64,000 nucleotides of DNA from Eublepharis macularius (Eukaryota > Chordata > Lepidosauria > Squamata > Eublepharidae), in the NCBI RefSeq assembly GCF_028583425.1, contig NC_072799.1, positions 87,220,217-87,284,216 of the forward strand, given 5' to 3'. A model generated the notes under the pieces. It saw only the letters and a program-made list of their open reading frames with translations. It ran no database searches and was not told where the DNA came from. Position 1 is the stretch's first letter. Every line of letters begins with the position of its first letter. Of the stretch, positions 10,049-22,144 are shown piece by piece. The position numbers and the translations under genes were made by a program.

Positions 10049-11031
10049 GCCGAATCCACACTTCCCTACCTTCCTCTTTTCATGTGCATTAATTGTGCTG
10101 GATTCTATCCCGCAATGTCCCAGTCTGTGTTCACATCCCTTCTCTTACTGCTGCTGCCTCGTGCTATACTTCGTCCACATCCCTGGTAGAATTGCACAAT
10201 ATGGGGCAGGTTTAGATCTGACGTCGCCGATGACAACATCACGTTCCCCCCCCCCCATTTTTTCATCAGATTTCCGCTATAGCATTTTTTTGCTAAATTG
10301 CTATGGCGAGACCACACCCCTATGATGCCTGTGATTGGTTAATGTTATTCTATGCCTTCTTCTTTGAAATCAATTGGACCATTATTCTGGCGGGCTAATT
10401 TGAACTGATATTTAAGGTGGGGGTGATCCAAACTCTCCAAATGGGCAGACTAATTATTTGATGCTTGAATGTAATGTTAGAATAACGGATTTCCACTATA
10501 ACGGTAATTTCAACAGTTAAAAAAAAATTAATTATAACAGCCACCGATATTTCCGACTGTTCGGCACCCTAAAAATGACATGGAAATGGAAATGACGCCA
10601 CCCCTTGATGTCTCCGTGGGGATTTTGGAGCACCCCAATTAAGATTTATGGCCAGGATTGGGCAACAATGCTGGGAAACTCCCCTTTAAAAATAGGGGGG
10701 GGAAGGGCTGGGCAGGCAGGCATGCTGCGGAGAGAGTGGAAAAGCTTGATAATTGCACGGCAAAGAGGGATGGTGTTCCGGAAAGGCTGCAAACACGGAA
10801 GTGGGGTGGTTTGAAGGGGGTGGTCTCCTTGTGAAACGCTTCTATTTGTCCACATCCACGGTGAGAACTGCACAAGAGAAGCGTTTGAACGCATGACAAA
10901 TTTGTCTGAGGCGCAACGTGAAAGATGCGAGAGAATGGCGGGATTGAAGTAAGAGTATGTGAACAGCCCTCTGAGAAGCGAATAATGGGCGGGAAAAAAG
11001 CGGAAAACTTGAGATGTGTGGATTCTGCCTA
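10049..11031. mobile_element. Non-autonomous DNA transposon with terminal inverted repeats
   Basis: The left end GGCCGAATCCACAC and the right end GTGTGGATTCTGCC are inverted repeats, each bordered by TAC. Internally CACATCCCTGGTAGAATTGC and CACATCCACGGTGAGAACTG form a diverged direct repeat. No transposase frame is present. The superfamily is not assigned. Confidence 0.5.
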
Positions 11032-11330
11032 CCTTTCTCACTGAGACTCAAGGCGGATTACATAGAGTGAGATTAACACAGTCAGTATCAAAGACATTTC
11101 AATAAACAATGTGATAAGGTAAATAAATGCAAGTTTACAAAGACATAAAATTAGCAAGAATTCAATACAGAGGTGAAGAAATGCTGAAATAGAGCATAAG
11201 CAGTTCTAGAATTGACATTAGACAAAATAGAACTACCCATTAGGGTTATACTTAAAGCAACAGGTAGAACATGGGAGCCCATACTTAAAGCAATATGTTA
11301 AAGGCAACATAGAGGCCTTTAAATTGTTTG
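11032..11330. repeat. Interspersed repeat fragment, same family as 6500-6780
   Basis: CTTTCTCACTGAGACTCAAG GCGGATTACATAG opens a sequence that matches 6500-6780 in order, including AATACAGAG, GAACTACCCATTAGGG and ACTTAAAGCAACAG. Confidence 0.5.
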
Positions 11331-14300
11331 GTATTTACCAAAGCTCCTCTTTTTGCATTTCAAAGAAAATACAATATTAATTGACAGCCATGATTATATG
11401 GACATGCAATGCACTCCTTTAAGAACATATCCCATTCATTTTAAAAGCATTCAGCATCCAATATATATGTAGTATTGAAGTTAACCATCTTATTTCTTAA
11501 TAAGGATACCAGTCGAATCTTATAGGTATGCATTTATACTCTCACAGTATCAGACATCCCCCAATTGTCAAATCTCAAGCATTTTCAAGTTTACTAAATA
11601 ATTGGCTGGGATTTGCAGCAGTATGGATAGGAGACAGAGTAGACAGAGTACTCAGTTGGGTGTATCCATTGAAAACTAATACGACTTTTGTTTATGCAAC
11701 TGTGTTTCAGCCTAAAATTTGAAACTCCAAACAAATTACTACAGTAACTAATTACTTCCAATTAATGCATGCAGACATTATGAATGACGACTTCAATGGC
11801 CAGAGTCCCCACTCCCCTTCCCCCATTAAAGAACAGGAAGCCAGTTCCACATGCATATTGCCCTAATGGCGCAGTAATGCAACTTAATTGGGCCAACTCT
11901 GGTTCCTGCTTGATTTTATCTTGTCTTTTTAATTAAAACAAAATTAAGCTGTCAGCATCATCAAACTGATTTCTACACAGTGCATATTACCAGCAAATTA
12001 TTAATTTAGCTTAAAATAAATGTTTTGAGGATGCTATTTTGTATTTATATATAGTAAGCTTTATTGTAATGCTTAAAGCTATCAAGCAAGAGTTTCATTT
12101 AAAAAAAGATGTACTTTTTGAAAGCACTTCTTAATATTAAAATTAAGTCCAATGACTCTTCTTATTATGTTTTGAAACATTTTCATGGGCATCTATTCAG
12201 CTACTTCAAAAATTATGCCTAAACATAACTGGAAAACAAAAGGCACAGGTAGGACAATCATTTTGTTTCCTTTTTATATGCACACTTGTGTAGGAACATG
12301 CACCCATAATATGTGCTCTCCACCCCCCAGAACCTCCAGCAAACCATCTGCATGAATTTAGAGTTGTGACAACACCAGCTTTGGTTACAGCTACTAGGTG
12401 AGGGAAAAAAGAGAGAATCATGGTAGCAAAAGCAACTAACAGAAAAAAGCCGTGATAAACTTACTGGAAAAACTATTATTAAACTCACACTTAAAGAGTG
12501 TATCACACATACAAAGAATCATTTAGTAATATAACAATCTCTCAGGGGTCTCATAAATAGTACATGTATTATACCTTGGATACATATGGAAGGAAAAGCA
12601 TCTTACAAAGGTTCATATTAACAATGGCAGAGAACAAAGTGCCAAGTGCAAGAATCAATTATTTTACAAAGTGCCAATGCCTAATGTTGACAAACTTGTC
12701 CAACAAGTAACCAAGTAATGCAAAATAGTCGTTCATTTTGGAGGTACAGATAAATACAATAAATATAATAAATTCCAATATTCTGTACAATGATCCAAGT
12801 CAGAGGTTATGATGTAAACACTGGAGAATAACTGCAATGGGAAGCCAGCAAAGTAAGCCCAAAATGGTGGACGGTTGCTGATAACGGAAGAGTAAACGTG
12901 AAATGTTCGACTATACTTGTATTTGATCCTTTTGTTACAATAACTGCCGAGATGAAGAGTTGAAACGGGCTTAGAAAGAAATGGGTGATAGAAAGCTAGT
13001 GGAGGGGGGAGGCAGTCAATGACCTCGTCATAGCACCCAATTCGGCTCAGACTCCCCCTTCTATTTCTCCCTTATCCCATTTTCTCCATTTCTGAGATGG
13101 GTTTTTTGCTGTCGTTTTTTTTAGTTCAGTATTTTAAAAAGCTATGTTTTCAACTTGTTCTCCTCATTCCCCTCCCACATCTCTTCTCACAAGGCCTTTT
13201 AATAGCTTTAAATTTTAAACCAAAATGTGTACTTATTCTTTAAATGGGCCATTGCATTTTATGAATATTGTGAGCCAAGGAGGTAGGGACTGGTCAAATC
13301 CAGCAGATGGATAAATAAATGAAAGGGATGGTAATTTAAAAAATATATTATTTTTATATATCCTGTTCTTCCCTACCCTCAACAGCATTTTTGAGATGTG
13401 TGAGTCAGAGCTAACACTGAAGTCAGCAGGAGTGGAGCGAGCACAAAAGAGATCTGTGTGACCCTCCCCCTGTGTGACCCTCCAAGTTTTTGATTTAAAG
13501 GTGGGGTAGGGCTGCTGAAGCAAAACTTAGTGTACCTCTGCAGAAGCAAAGTCATTATATATATTTAGGAAAAGGCTGTGCCAATATGGGCCTAGCCTGA
13601 ATCCTGATGAAACGGCCCTCAATTTGGTTGGTTTGACTATTGGACTATGCTGAGAGTGGAAATATATTTTGAATTACCTGGGGACGCTCAAGTGCAAGAC
13701 TTTATGTGTGGTTCTCAGTTCACATGCAGGCTGTCTCACTTGGTGCACACACATGCCACTTTCAGGGGAGCTCCCTTTGTGTGATTGCATCTGCAAGTGA
13801 GTCCAGTGGGGAGAGTGCCAATTCAGCTCTGTAGGCTCCTTTGACTTGCCAATTTGCATTTCTTTAAAGGTGTGAGAAAGTATCAAGATCTGCATTTCAG
13901 GGAATGGATGTGGGAGGTGGGGGAAACTGGGATACTTTTAGCAGTTGAGGAGGAACTGATATTGAATGGGTGAATGTATTCACACAGAGCAAATTGAAGT
14001 GTGACTGTGCGAGTGAGTGGAGGGGGAACACATAGAATGAGGTTCACTTGAGCATCCCTAGGTACTTTGTAACGTGTAGAGAGACTGTGAGATGCAGCCT
14101 TTGAGCTCTAATGCTCTAAAACAGGGCAATTTGAAGATTAGCTATAGCAGCATGATGGTTATCTGTTTCTCTGCAGAATGCAATGTCTTCTATTAAAATA
14201 TACAAGACTGCAAAGGCCTGCTTTAAATAGTTACTGGGAATCCATTTTTACCAAACATATTTGCAACTTACTGGTTTGGAAACTTTGCTGTTTGTATGTT

Positions 14301-14470
14301 TGTGCTGAGACTCAAACTTGGCTGCTGCAAAAAGAAAAAAAGTGAGTCTAAAATATTATACTATATCATGGGAAGTATGTAAAGTTAATAATTCCAATAT
14401 ACTTATGTAACCCTGAAATCATCCCTGAGTTGGAAGCCATATTTTTCAGTCATCACCATGATTTCTCAGG
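11331..14470. other. AT-rich sequence with no recognised gene
   Basis: Long stretch with only short frames lacking family motifs. A diverged, unassigned repeat may cover 12540-12960. Confidence 0.5.
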
Positions 14471-14474
14471 CCAT

Positions 14475-14515
14475 AGAAAAGAGCAAGTGTCCAGTAGCAC
14501 CTATAAGACTAACCC
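14475..14515. repeat. Scrap of a fold-back repeat family
   Basis: GTCCAGTAGCACCTATAAGA with CTAACCCA resembles the arms of the repeats at 45541 and 46595. Confidence 0.4.
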
Positions 14516-14714
14516 ATCTTGATCTTTCTCAGGCTACGTGCCGTCTGGGGTTGTGGGAGAGAAAGCCTGTGTTTGATATTGAACTGAGACATTGAGATCA
14601 GGCTGTAAGAACAGAAAAAGCTAACTCACTGACAGGAAGGTAGCCAAGCCCCCTTGAGGGCCTGACCACTCCCTTGACGAAAGTTCTATTCTTTGGCTTC
14701 CTGAGAGACATCAA

Positions 14715-16190
14715 TAGACATGGGCACCAACCAGGAAAAAACCATGGACCATTGGTCCGAGGCCCATCACATTTCACGGACCATGAACTTTTCACAGACC
14801 CATAGGTCTGTGGTCTGTCATTTCTGGGGGCCCTAGGACTACCCCCTTTGCCCTCAGAGATACCAAGCTCACAGCAAGTCTTCAGCAGGCTTTCCTCCAG
14901 CCACTCTCCAAGTTTGGCCAAGATTGCATTTCGAAGGTCCGAGTTACAGACCTCCAAAGCAGCCACCCCCAGGAAACTTTCAGTAGATAGAATAGGAGCT
15001 GCAAATGCCGACTGACTTGCATTGGCTTGCAGCACCAAAAAATTGCAATAAAAACATTGGATTGAGTTGGAGAATCTTCATCTGAGACTGGGTTAGGGCA
15101 GACCCCTAGGCTAGCCCACCACCCCACAATCAAATAAAAATTGAAAGGAAAAAAAACAAACAGAAGAGTGAGCCCCCAAGGAGCCCAATAACCTTGCACT
15201 CAGAACCTTCTTGCAGCCCCAAGACTGGGTTGGGGCAGACTCCTAGGCTAGCCCACCACCCCACAATCAAATAAAAATTGAAAGGAAAAAAACAAACAGA
15301 AGAGTGAGCCCTCAAGGAGCCCAATAACCTTGCACTCAGAACCTTCTTGCAGCCCCAAGACTGGGTTGGGGCAGACCCCTAGGCTAGCCCACCACCCCAC
15401 AATCAAATAAGAATTGAAAGGAAAAAAACAAACAGAAGAGTGAGCCCCCAAGGAGCCCAATAACCTTGCACTTAGAACCTTCTTGCAGCCCCAAGACTGG
15501 GTTGGGGCAGACCCCTAGGCTAGCCCACCACCCCACAATCAAATAAGAATTGAAAGGAAAAAAACAAACAGAAGAGTGAGCCCCCAAGGAGCCCAATAAC
15601 CTTGCACTTAGAACCTTCTTGCAGCCCCAAGACTGGGTTGGGGGACAGTCTTAGGCTAGTCCATCACCCCACAAGCAAATAAGAATTGAAAGGGGGAAAA
15701 ATTAAACAGAAGAGTAAGCCCTTAGCTGACGAAACCCAATAAGCTTGCTCCCAGAGCCTTGCAGCAGCACAAGCCCCAAGCCTCCCTCCCGTACAATCCA
15801 AAAACAGTTCCTCGTGCAACAAGCAGTTCCTCCCTCAGTAACTGCTTGTTGGAAAGTGAAACCACAGCTCAGTGCTGGGTGTTATATATACTGCTTGCTC
15901 TCATAGAGAATAATGGGAGCTCTCTGGTTGGCAGCTAGAGCTGCCTATCAAGGTTTTTAGGGCTAAGATTGGTGTGTTCCAAAGGCAGCAGAAGGTCTGA
16001 GACTCCACTACATTGCCTAGGGAATTGATTACTTGATGCCAGGATGTCTGGATTCATGGACCAACGGGCCAGGCCAAAAGTCGTTGTGTCCGCAAAAAAC
16101 GTGCATCCCATGACCCACCTGTTTGCCGATGCCAAACCAGGCCAGTTTGTGTCAAATTTTGGTCTGTTTTTTGGTCTGTGCCCACCTCTA
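14715..16190. mobile_element. hAT-type non-autonomous element with perfect 8-bp target duplication
   Basis: Ends TAGACATGGGCACC (left) and GTGCCCACCTCTA (right) are imperfect inverted repeats of the TAGRGGTGGGCAC type seen in hAT elements, with an A-rich GGACC/GGTC continuation. The flanks are GACATCAA at 14707-14714 and GACATCAA at 16191-16198, an exact 8-bp duplication as expected for hAT integration. No transposase is encoded. Most of the interior is the tandem array at 15086-15780. Confidence 0.85.
15086..15780. repeat. 136-bp tandem array inside the hAT-type element
   Basis: GACTGGGTT recurs at 15086, 15223, 15359, 15495 and 15631 (periods 137, 136, 136, 136). The first four units are almost identical and the last decays. 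The minus-strand frames of 60-105 codons here repeat the same peptide and are not genes. Confidence 0.92.
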
Positions 16191-16298
16191 GACATCAACA
16201 TTCAGTCCATGTTTAAAGATCAGAGTTTGCTGGGCAATAACCAACCTTCCAAGGTCTTCAAGGGATGTCTTACAATGCAGAGTTCCCTAAAGATTTAC

Positions 16299-16386
16299 AG
16301 TGAAATCCTAAGCAGAGTTACTCCATTCCAAGTGCATTGAGTTCAGTGGGCTTAGACTGGCATAACTTAGTTTAGGATTTCATTGA
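16299..16386. repeat. Fold-back MITE, about 88 bp
   Basis: AGTGAAATCCTAAGCAGAGT pairs with the reverse complement of ACTTAGTTTAGGATTTCATT. Same family as 48210-48292. Confidence 0.7.
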
Positions 16387-17766
16387 TAGTCATAAATGAG
16401 GCTAGGACATCAACTATCTCCTAGCCTTTTAAATCAGGATTGCTATTCAGCTAAATCAATTAAACTACTACCCAACCTTTGTCCAACAAGACTGAACTGG
16501 CCAACTGTCAAGTAAACTAATCACCCCAGGAAGACTTTTTCACACTTTCCCCATACTTTTAAATCATGCCCATATTTGGAGTTTTTTCAATATCCCCTAA
16601 AATTCAGATCTTCCAGTAAGTTCCAAAGTTTCTAGCCTGGACTGAATCCTGTTGCAGCAAAGACACTGTTACCTTCACAATGCAACTAAAGGACATAAAA
16701 ACCACTTCTCAGCCCCTAAATTTTGGTAGCTGGTTTCTGGATTCTACCTACTACCCCTACCCATGATTAGTCTGCTGTCGCTAAAACCTGCTCCTGAGTG
16801 GTCTTCACATGGACTGCAACAGGTTCCCAACACATTGGATCCCTCCTCCTTCTTCCTGATTGCTATGCAAAATAGAGAAGGTATCTCTTTTGCTCCCCAT
16901 CTATCTCCCTCTGTTTTCAATTCACACTGTACCACACAGAGAACATTGTAATAGCTCCATTCTGGCCATGACAACCATGATGTCAACAACTGCTATTGAT
17001 GGCCAGGGGCCAGTATCACCTACTGCCCATGGTCTCAGACTTGTTGTCATGGGGAGGGGGGAGATGAATCAGAAATGTGGAGTTGTCAGCCACACACAAT
17101 AACTATATTTATAAGGATTGTTGCACAGTTACATCTGGCCATTTGCTTTAGTCTGCTGCTGAATGACATGAAAACTATATGATCTAACTCTTGTGCCCAC
17201 CATTAATGTCGCGCAACCCCGGAAACTGCCCGGGCTTACATCAAACTGGGAGGTTTACTGGTGAACCTAAATGTGCCTAAGCTTTCTGATGGTTGCCACT
17301 GGATATGAGGCAAGCCCCCTAACAGTCCACTCCCCCATAACAGGGAGAGATCCACCAGCTCAGCCATAACTCCTACTGACCAACTGGCTCCCCAGCCTAG
17401 AGACTGCTGGCCACACCCAGCTGCCAAGAATCAATAGCCCTCCCTGGAGGCATAGCTCAGAGGAAATTCGAGGGACAAGCTGCACCATTCCATCTGCAGG
17501 CAAGACCGGGCACTGCCTTAAAACATAAATGCCAGGACCAGTCTCCAGAACCGTCCTCAAAATCCTATGCCACTTGGATGAAAGAGGGTTAGGTATGGGC
17601 ACCACTGCCTAATTGTCCACATGAAGTGGGCTGAGGGGTTATCTAGCTCCCTCCCCCACAATCCAACTGCCATGAGGACTGGAAAATTCCAATCATATAT
17701 GATTTATAGTTAGACTCCCGTACTGACTGGTAAATGGGCCACTTCGCAGCCTACCAGTCCCCTGAA
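16387..17766. other. No recognised feature
   Basis: Unassigned sequence. Minus and plus frames of 60-81 codons have no family motifs. Confidence 0.5.
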
Positions 17767-17980
17767 TTAAACCCAGAAGCCATTGGGCCCCAAGGCAGCA
17801 GAAACTCCAAGGAAACTGCACTGCTCAGCCCACCAGGGCCTCTGAACTAAACCCAGAAGCCATTGGGCCCCAAGGCAGCAGAAACTCCAAAGAAACACCA
17901 CTTCTATGTGCCAGCCCAGAAGCCATTGGGCCCCAAGGCAGCATAGACTCCAAGGAAACTCCTCTTCTAGGTGCCAACAC
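17767..17980. repeat. Short tandem repeat, three copies
   Basis: CCAGAAGCCATTGGGCCCCA plus AGGCAGCAGAAACTCCAA occurs three times, at about 17770, 17850 and 17918, with unequal spacing. Confidence 0.85.
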
Positions 17981-18569
17981 CTTGGAGACAAGGCTCGGTG
18001 CCCCACCCGCTGCTGGAGCTCCCATAAAGGCTGGCCAGCAGCCGACTCGCCCAGGTGCAGTAAACCTTCTTAAATCTCATTTACTTGTCCCCTCCTCAGG
18101 TCCACCTCATCCTTCTCCTCTGCTTCCTGAAGAGGAATGTTATTCCCCAACCTCCCTTTATGACTGGCCCTTTAGGACTGAGTCAAGTAACAACCCAGTG
18201 GTCAAACTGCGAAACCTAAAGGCAAGACCCAAGGCGATACAACCCAGGAGCCTAAACATGGGAGTCGAGAGACTGTCGCCTGACCCTTTGGAGCCCCCAC
18301 AGCCAGGCACTAGAGGCCAGTTAGGTCCACTGTCACCTCAACGTGACTGGATTACAGCAGACTAGGCCAGATCCGCTACTGGCCATCAATTGTGCTAATC
18401 TGGTAGGAAGATCAAATCACATTTTAGACTTCAGTGCCCCGGGTGACAGCTTTGCCAATTTTAGCAGATGCAATAACACAGCATGCTGTTAGGTGGCCTG
18501 AGTGACAAAACCTACAAAACAGCTCTTTAGGCCCACAAAGGCTGCAAATTGAGCAGGGCAAAGGGGGAG

Positions 18570-19925
18570 GGGTTTAACCAGCCACCACCCTGGGACTGTA
18601 GATCCTTGCTAAGCCAGTAGAAAAAATGTGTGCAGCAAACCACCCTTCAGATGACTGCAAGCCCCCCCACCCAAGCGTGAGCCAGGCCTTCACTGCTGCT
18701 GCTGCTGCTAGTACTGCTGCTGCTGTAAGTACTCTCTCCAAAGAAAGTGAAAACAGTGAGGGAGCCAAGATAGACTGGAGGCCTGCAAGGGCTGGGCCTA
18801 ACCCTGCTTCAGCCCTCCTGACTGAGAGACACTGATAGCAGTATTTCCCTCCTCTCCTTGGTCACTTCATCATCCTCAAAGGAAGAGTCTGCAGGGCCAC
18901 TTTGCAGGAGGTCTATTCACTGGCTGCTTGCCCTTAGCAGGGCTACTGCCCTTTTCTGGATGGCATGATGGAAACGTACAGTAAAGTAATGTAATGTACT
19001 GTAAAATGATGCTTTTAGAAGTTCAAAGCCCAATAGGAACACAGCACCCCCAAAACAGCAGCCCAAACACTGCTTAAGGCTGCAGAGGCCTCTATAAAAT
19101 GGCCACCAGTGCAAGGAGGCTAAGCAGGCCACCGTGAGACACACTCAAAATGGTCACTGCCAGCACAGGATAAGCTGCAAACCCCCCATAAAAATGGCCA
19201 CTACTGCCAGTAAACAGGAGGCAAATCAGGCCACACAAAGCCCACACTCAAAATGGCCACCCCTGGTGCTGTGCATATTGCAGATGCCTTCACAACATAG
19301 CCGCCATTGACAGGAAGTTAAGCAGACCACTGGGTGCCACTCTCAAAATGGTCACCCTAGCACAGGATAAGCTGCAAAAGCCCCACAAAAATGGCTGCCA
19401 CTGCCAGTAAGCAGGAGATAAAACAAATGCCATACTCAAAATGGCCACCCCCAGAACTGTGCATATTGTAGATGCCTTCACAACATGGCTGCCACTGCCA
19501 GGAGGCTAAGCAGGCCACTGGATGCCACTCTCAAAATGGCCATACCCAACTGAATAAACTGCCAAGCCCTCCCACAAAATGGCCCCTGCTGCCTGAAGGC
19601 CTTAGGCCAAGCTATTGCTCCTGGTAATACTCCCTCCCAAATAAGTGTAATGGCAGGGGAGGGAAAAGCCTAGATGGGGGGAGGGTTACCAGCATCCACC
19701 ATGCTAGGCCAATAGCAATAAAGTATGAATTAATCCACCCCTCAGATAGCTGCAACTCACCCCTGTGGCCTACACCAAAGCCTATTGCTGCTGCTGGAAG
19801 TACTCTTTCCCAATAAAGTAAAATGGGGGGGGGAGGTGCCTAGGTAGGCCAGAGGCCTACAAGGGCTGGTATAACCCTGCTTTAGCCCTCCTGACTGATA
19901 GACAACAGGTCCTAAATGTAAGTAA
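18570..19925. repeat. Composite degenerate repeat with a 190-198 bp core
   Basis: AAAATGGTCAC or AAAATGGCCA starts recur at 19147, 19345 and 19533 with shared GCACAGGATAAGCTGCAAA and CATATTGCAGATGCCTTCAC blocks. Flanking blocks at about 18615-18840 and 19715-19910 are diverged direct duplicates: GCTGCTGCTG near AAGTACTCT, then GGCCTGCAAGGGCTGG or GGCCTACAAGGGCTGG, then AGCCCTCCTGACTGA. The interior therefore lies between two direct copies, like a tandem or LTR-like structure. Confidence 0.6.
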
Positions 19926-20379
19926 GAAAAAGTCTCTGCCAAACCACTGAGCCTGGCGCTGGGCCCTGGCTCTCCTCCTGGAGTTTGAAGGTAGCAAGCA
20001 GGGAAATAGCACAGCTTCTCCCAGGCAGCTATCCCTGCATAACCATGAGGGCCTTCAGAAAACAGCCTCAGAGGAGCTTGGCTGAGAGAGCTTGAGATGA
20101 GCTCTGCTCAGGCCGAGCAGGCAGAGCAACTGCCATCCAATTGGGCGTAGTTGCCTCATAAGGCTCCTTTCTCTGCCCCCCCCCCCGCCTGAGAGCCAGA
20201 TACCATGGAAATGCTCTGTTTCCTCCTCCTTCCAGGGAGGCAAAGAGTGCCCCCCGGCATTATCAGTGGAAGCTACTGGCTGGGAGGGCTGTATTTCCTG
20301 TACAGCTGGCAACTCTCTTTGGATATCCAGGTAGCAGTGGTGGTGCTTTTTACCAGCTGAAGCTGATTTACCAGTTCTC
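19926..20379. other. No recognised feature
   Basis: Moderately GC-rich sequence with no gene or repeat I could name. Confidence 0.45.
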
Positions 20380-20600
20380 TACCAAATACTCTGAATTCCT
20401 AGATTTCATTTAAAAACAAACTTAAGTCTCTAGCCCTTTTCATTGCAGAGATACACTTTCCTCTTTATATATCCACAATGAAAGAAGCTAAAGCGTTTTT
20501 AAAAATGAAAACAGGAATTCAGAGGACATAATAAATCCTTACAACTTTATAATGCTATAATAATAAATAAAAATAATGCTATAATAATAAATAATAAATT
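20380..20600. repeat. Diverged fold-back repeat related to 47150-47432
   Basis: CTCTGAATTCCTAGATTTCA pairs with TGAAAACAGGAATTCAGAGG. The internal CTCTAGCCCTTTTCATTGCA block matches CTCTAGCCCTTTCTGTTGCG at 47261. Confidence 0.55.
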
Positions 20601-20865
20601 GCTGGTTTTAAAAAAACACATAAAACAAGTCCCCAGATGGCACATTATAGATTGAAATAGCTGGGAAAATACTAATATCAAGCATCCTAGCTATTTGGGA
20701 AATAGATGGTGCAGTGGAAGTGTTCATATTCTCCATCTTCATCAGACAAACAATGACTACACATTTCTGGATATTGTACTATAGCAACCAGTTATGAATA
20801 GTTGCTACAGCAAAATGATAACACAATATCCAATGATGTGTTGATACAGCCAATATGAGGGAAGT

Positions 20866-21063
20866 CAGGGCTTTTTTTCTGGGAAAAGAGGTGGTGGAAC
20901 TCAGTGGTGGAACTCAGGACTGCACAATGACATCACTTTGGGTCAGCTGGAACAAGGGGGGAGTTTTTTAAAGTTTAAATCGCCCTCGGCGAAAATGGTC
21001 ACATGGCTGGTAGCCCTGCCCCCTGATCTCTAGACAGAGGGGAGTTTAGATCGCCCTCTTTCA
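20866..21063. mobile_element. hAT-type MITE, right end missing
   Basis: Begins CAGGGCTTTTTTTCTGGGAA AAGAGGTGG and shares CACATGGCTGGT and CCCCTGATCTC with the complete copy at 50885-51108. The right inverted repeat is absent. Confidence 0.75.
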
Positions 21064-21657
21064 TCTATCCTTAATAAAGCATCTTTGGCCTTTTTAAAAT
21101 CAATCTCTCTAGAATTTAACAGGTTCAGCTAACAATTATGTTTTTATCTTTTCTGCTTTTCTACTGCCATATGCAAAATAAATCTTGATTGTTTATGGTT
21201 GCTTCAGCATCATTGTAAATAACATGTAAATTTCATTCACTTAAAAATTGTGTTTAATCATTCTTTTAATGCAAATACTTATTCTCTATTCAGTGGCAAA
21301 AAATTAAGACAAAAGAGCTGTGAAAATGTATACATTGAAAATAAAGGAAAGCCAAAGTGGAATAATTTTTGTTGCCAGTGTTTAGCAGAGTAGTCTTACC
21401 TTTTGAATAATGTTAAAAAGACCCCCCCCCATTACAGGAACAGGGTGGGCAATTATCATTTTTGATTCTATGAAAACTATTAGAAAAAAGGAGGGGGAAA
21501 TTTGTCATTTGGGCACGCTCATTCATCCTATTAAACTGTATATTTGCTATTATAGGGCTTGTTGGAAGTAATGGACAAGTTCTGTGCTCTTCAGCTCAGT
21601 TTGGTAAGAAATTATTTTGGACCCCAGGCTGGATGTATCCCCAGGGTTGGATGTATC
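21064..21657. other. No recognised feature
   Basis: AT-rich unassigned DNA. Confidence 0.5.
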
Positions 21658-21808
21658 CCACAACAATCACCCTGTGAGGTGGTTGGGACTGAGAGAGCTG
21701 TGATTGACCCAAGGGCACCCAGCTGGCTTCAAGTGGAGGAGTGGGGAATCAAACCCAGTTCTCCAGATTAGAGTCCCACTGCTCTTAACCACCACACCAA
21801 ACTGGCTT
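21658..21808 (-). repeat. tRNA-derived SINE, 3'-truncated, minus strand
   Basis: GGAATCAAACCCAGTTCTCC and ACCACACCAAACTGGCTTGA are the reverse complements of the B-box and A-box parts of the SINE at 43319-43568. Confidence 0.8.
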
Positions 21809-21852
21809 GACTTGGGACTTCCTTGGGAACCAAATACATGTAACTGTAGTTC

Positions 21853-22139
21853 TGTCAGGATTCATCCCGGGCGCTGCTGTGCCAGACGCCGGGGTGCCTG
21901 ACTCTGGGGTGTTGTCAGGGATACTGCGGGGTCCTGCTTTGTGGAAGGAGGGGAGGTATACCTCACCCTTACTCCACTTGCAGGCCTGCTCAGTCTGACC
22001 CTGATCCTGACCCTGCTCCCACCTTCCTCCATCCACTCCTTCACCGACCTTCCTGGGGCCTGCAGTTGGGGTTCTGTCGGCCTACAGGTAAGGGGGTCTG
22101 TGGCAAGTCCAGGGTGCTTGGGGCGCTCAACCCCAGACA
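21853..22139 (-). mobile_element. Solo LTR, 287 bp, related to the gypsy element at 32579, perfect 5-bp TSD
   Basis: Minus-strand ends are TGTCTGGGGTTGAGC and CCTGACA. Flanks are AGTTC at 21848-21852 and AGTTC at 22140-22144. Its GAGGTATACC and CCCTCCTTCCACA blocks and ends match the 5' and 3' edges of the 1,238-bp gypsy LTR (GAGGTATACCGCCCCTCC; start TGTCCGGGGTCTGAGC). It is much shorter because the U3 repeat block is absent. No internal sequence remains, as after LTR-LTR recombination. Confidence 0.85.
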
Positions 22140-22144
22140 AGTTC

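Noticed and set aside
14882..15596. Minus-strand frames of 64-105 codons with identical repeated peptides
   Set aside because: They read the 136-bp tandem array inside the hAT-type element.
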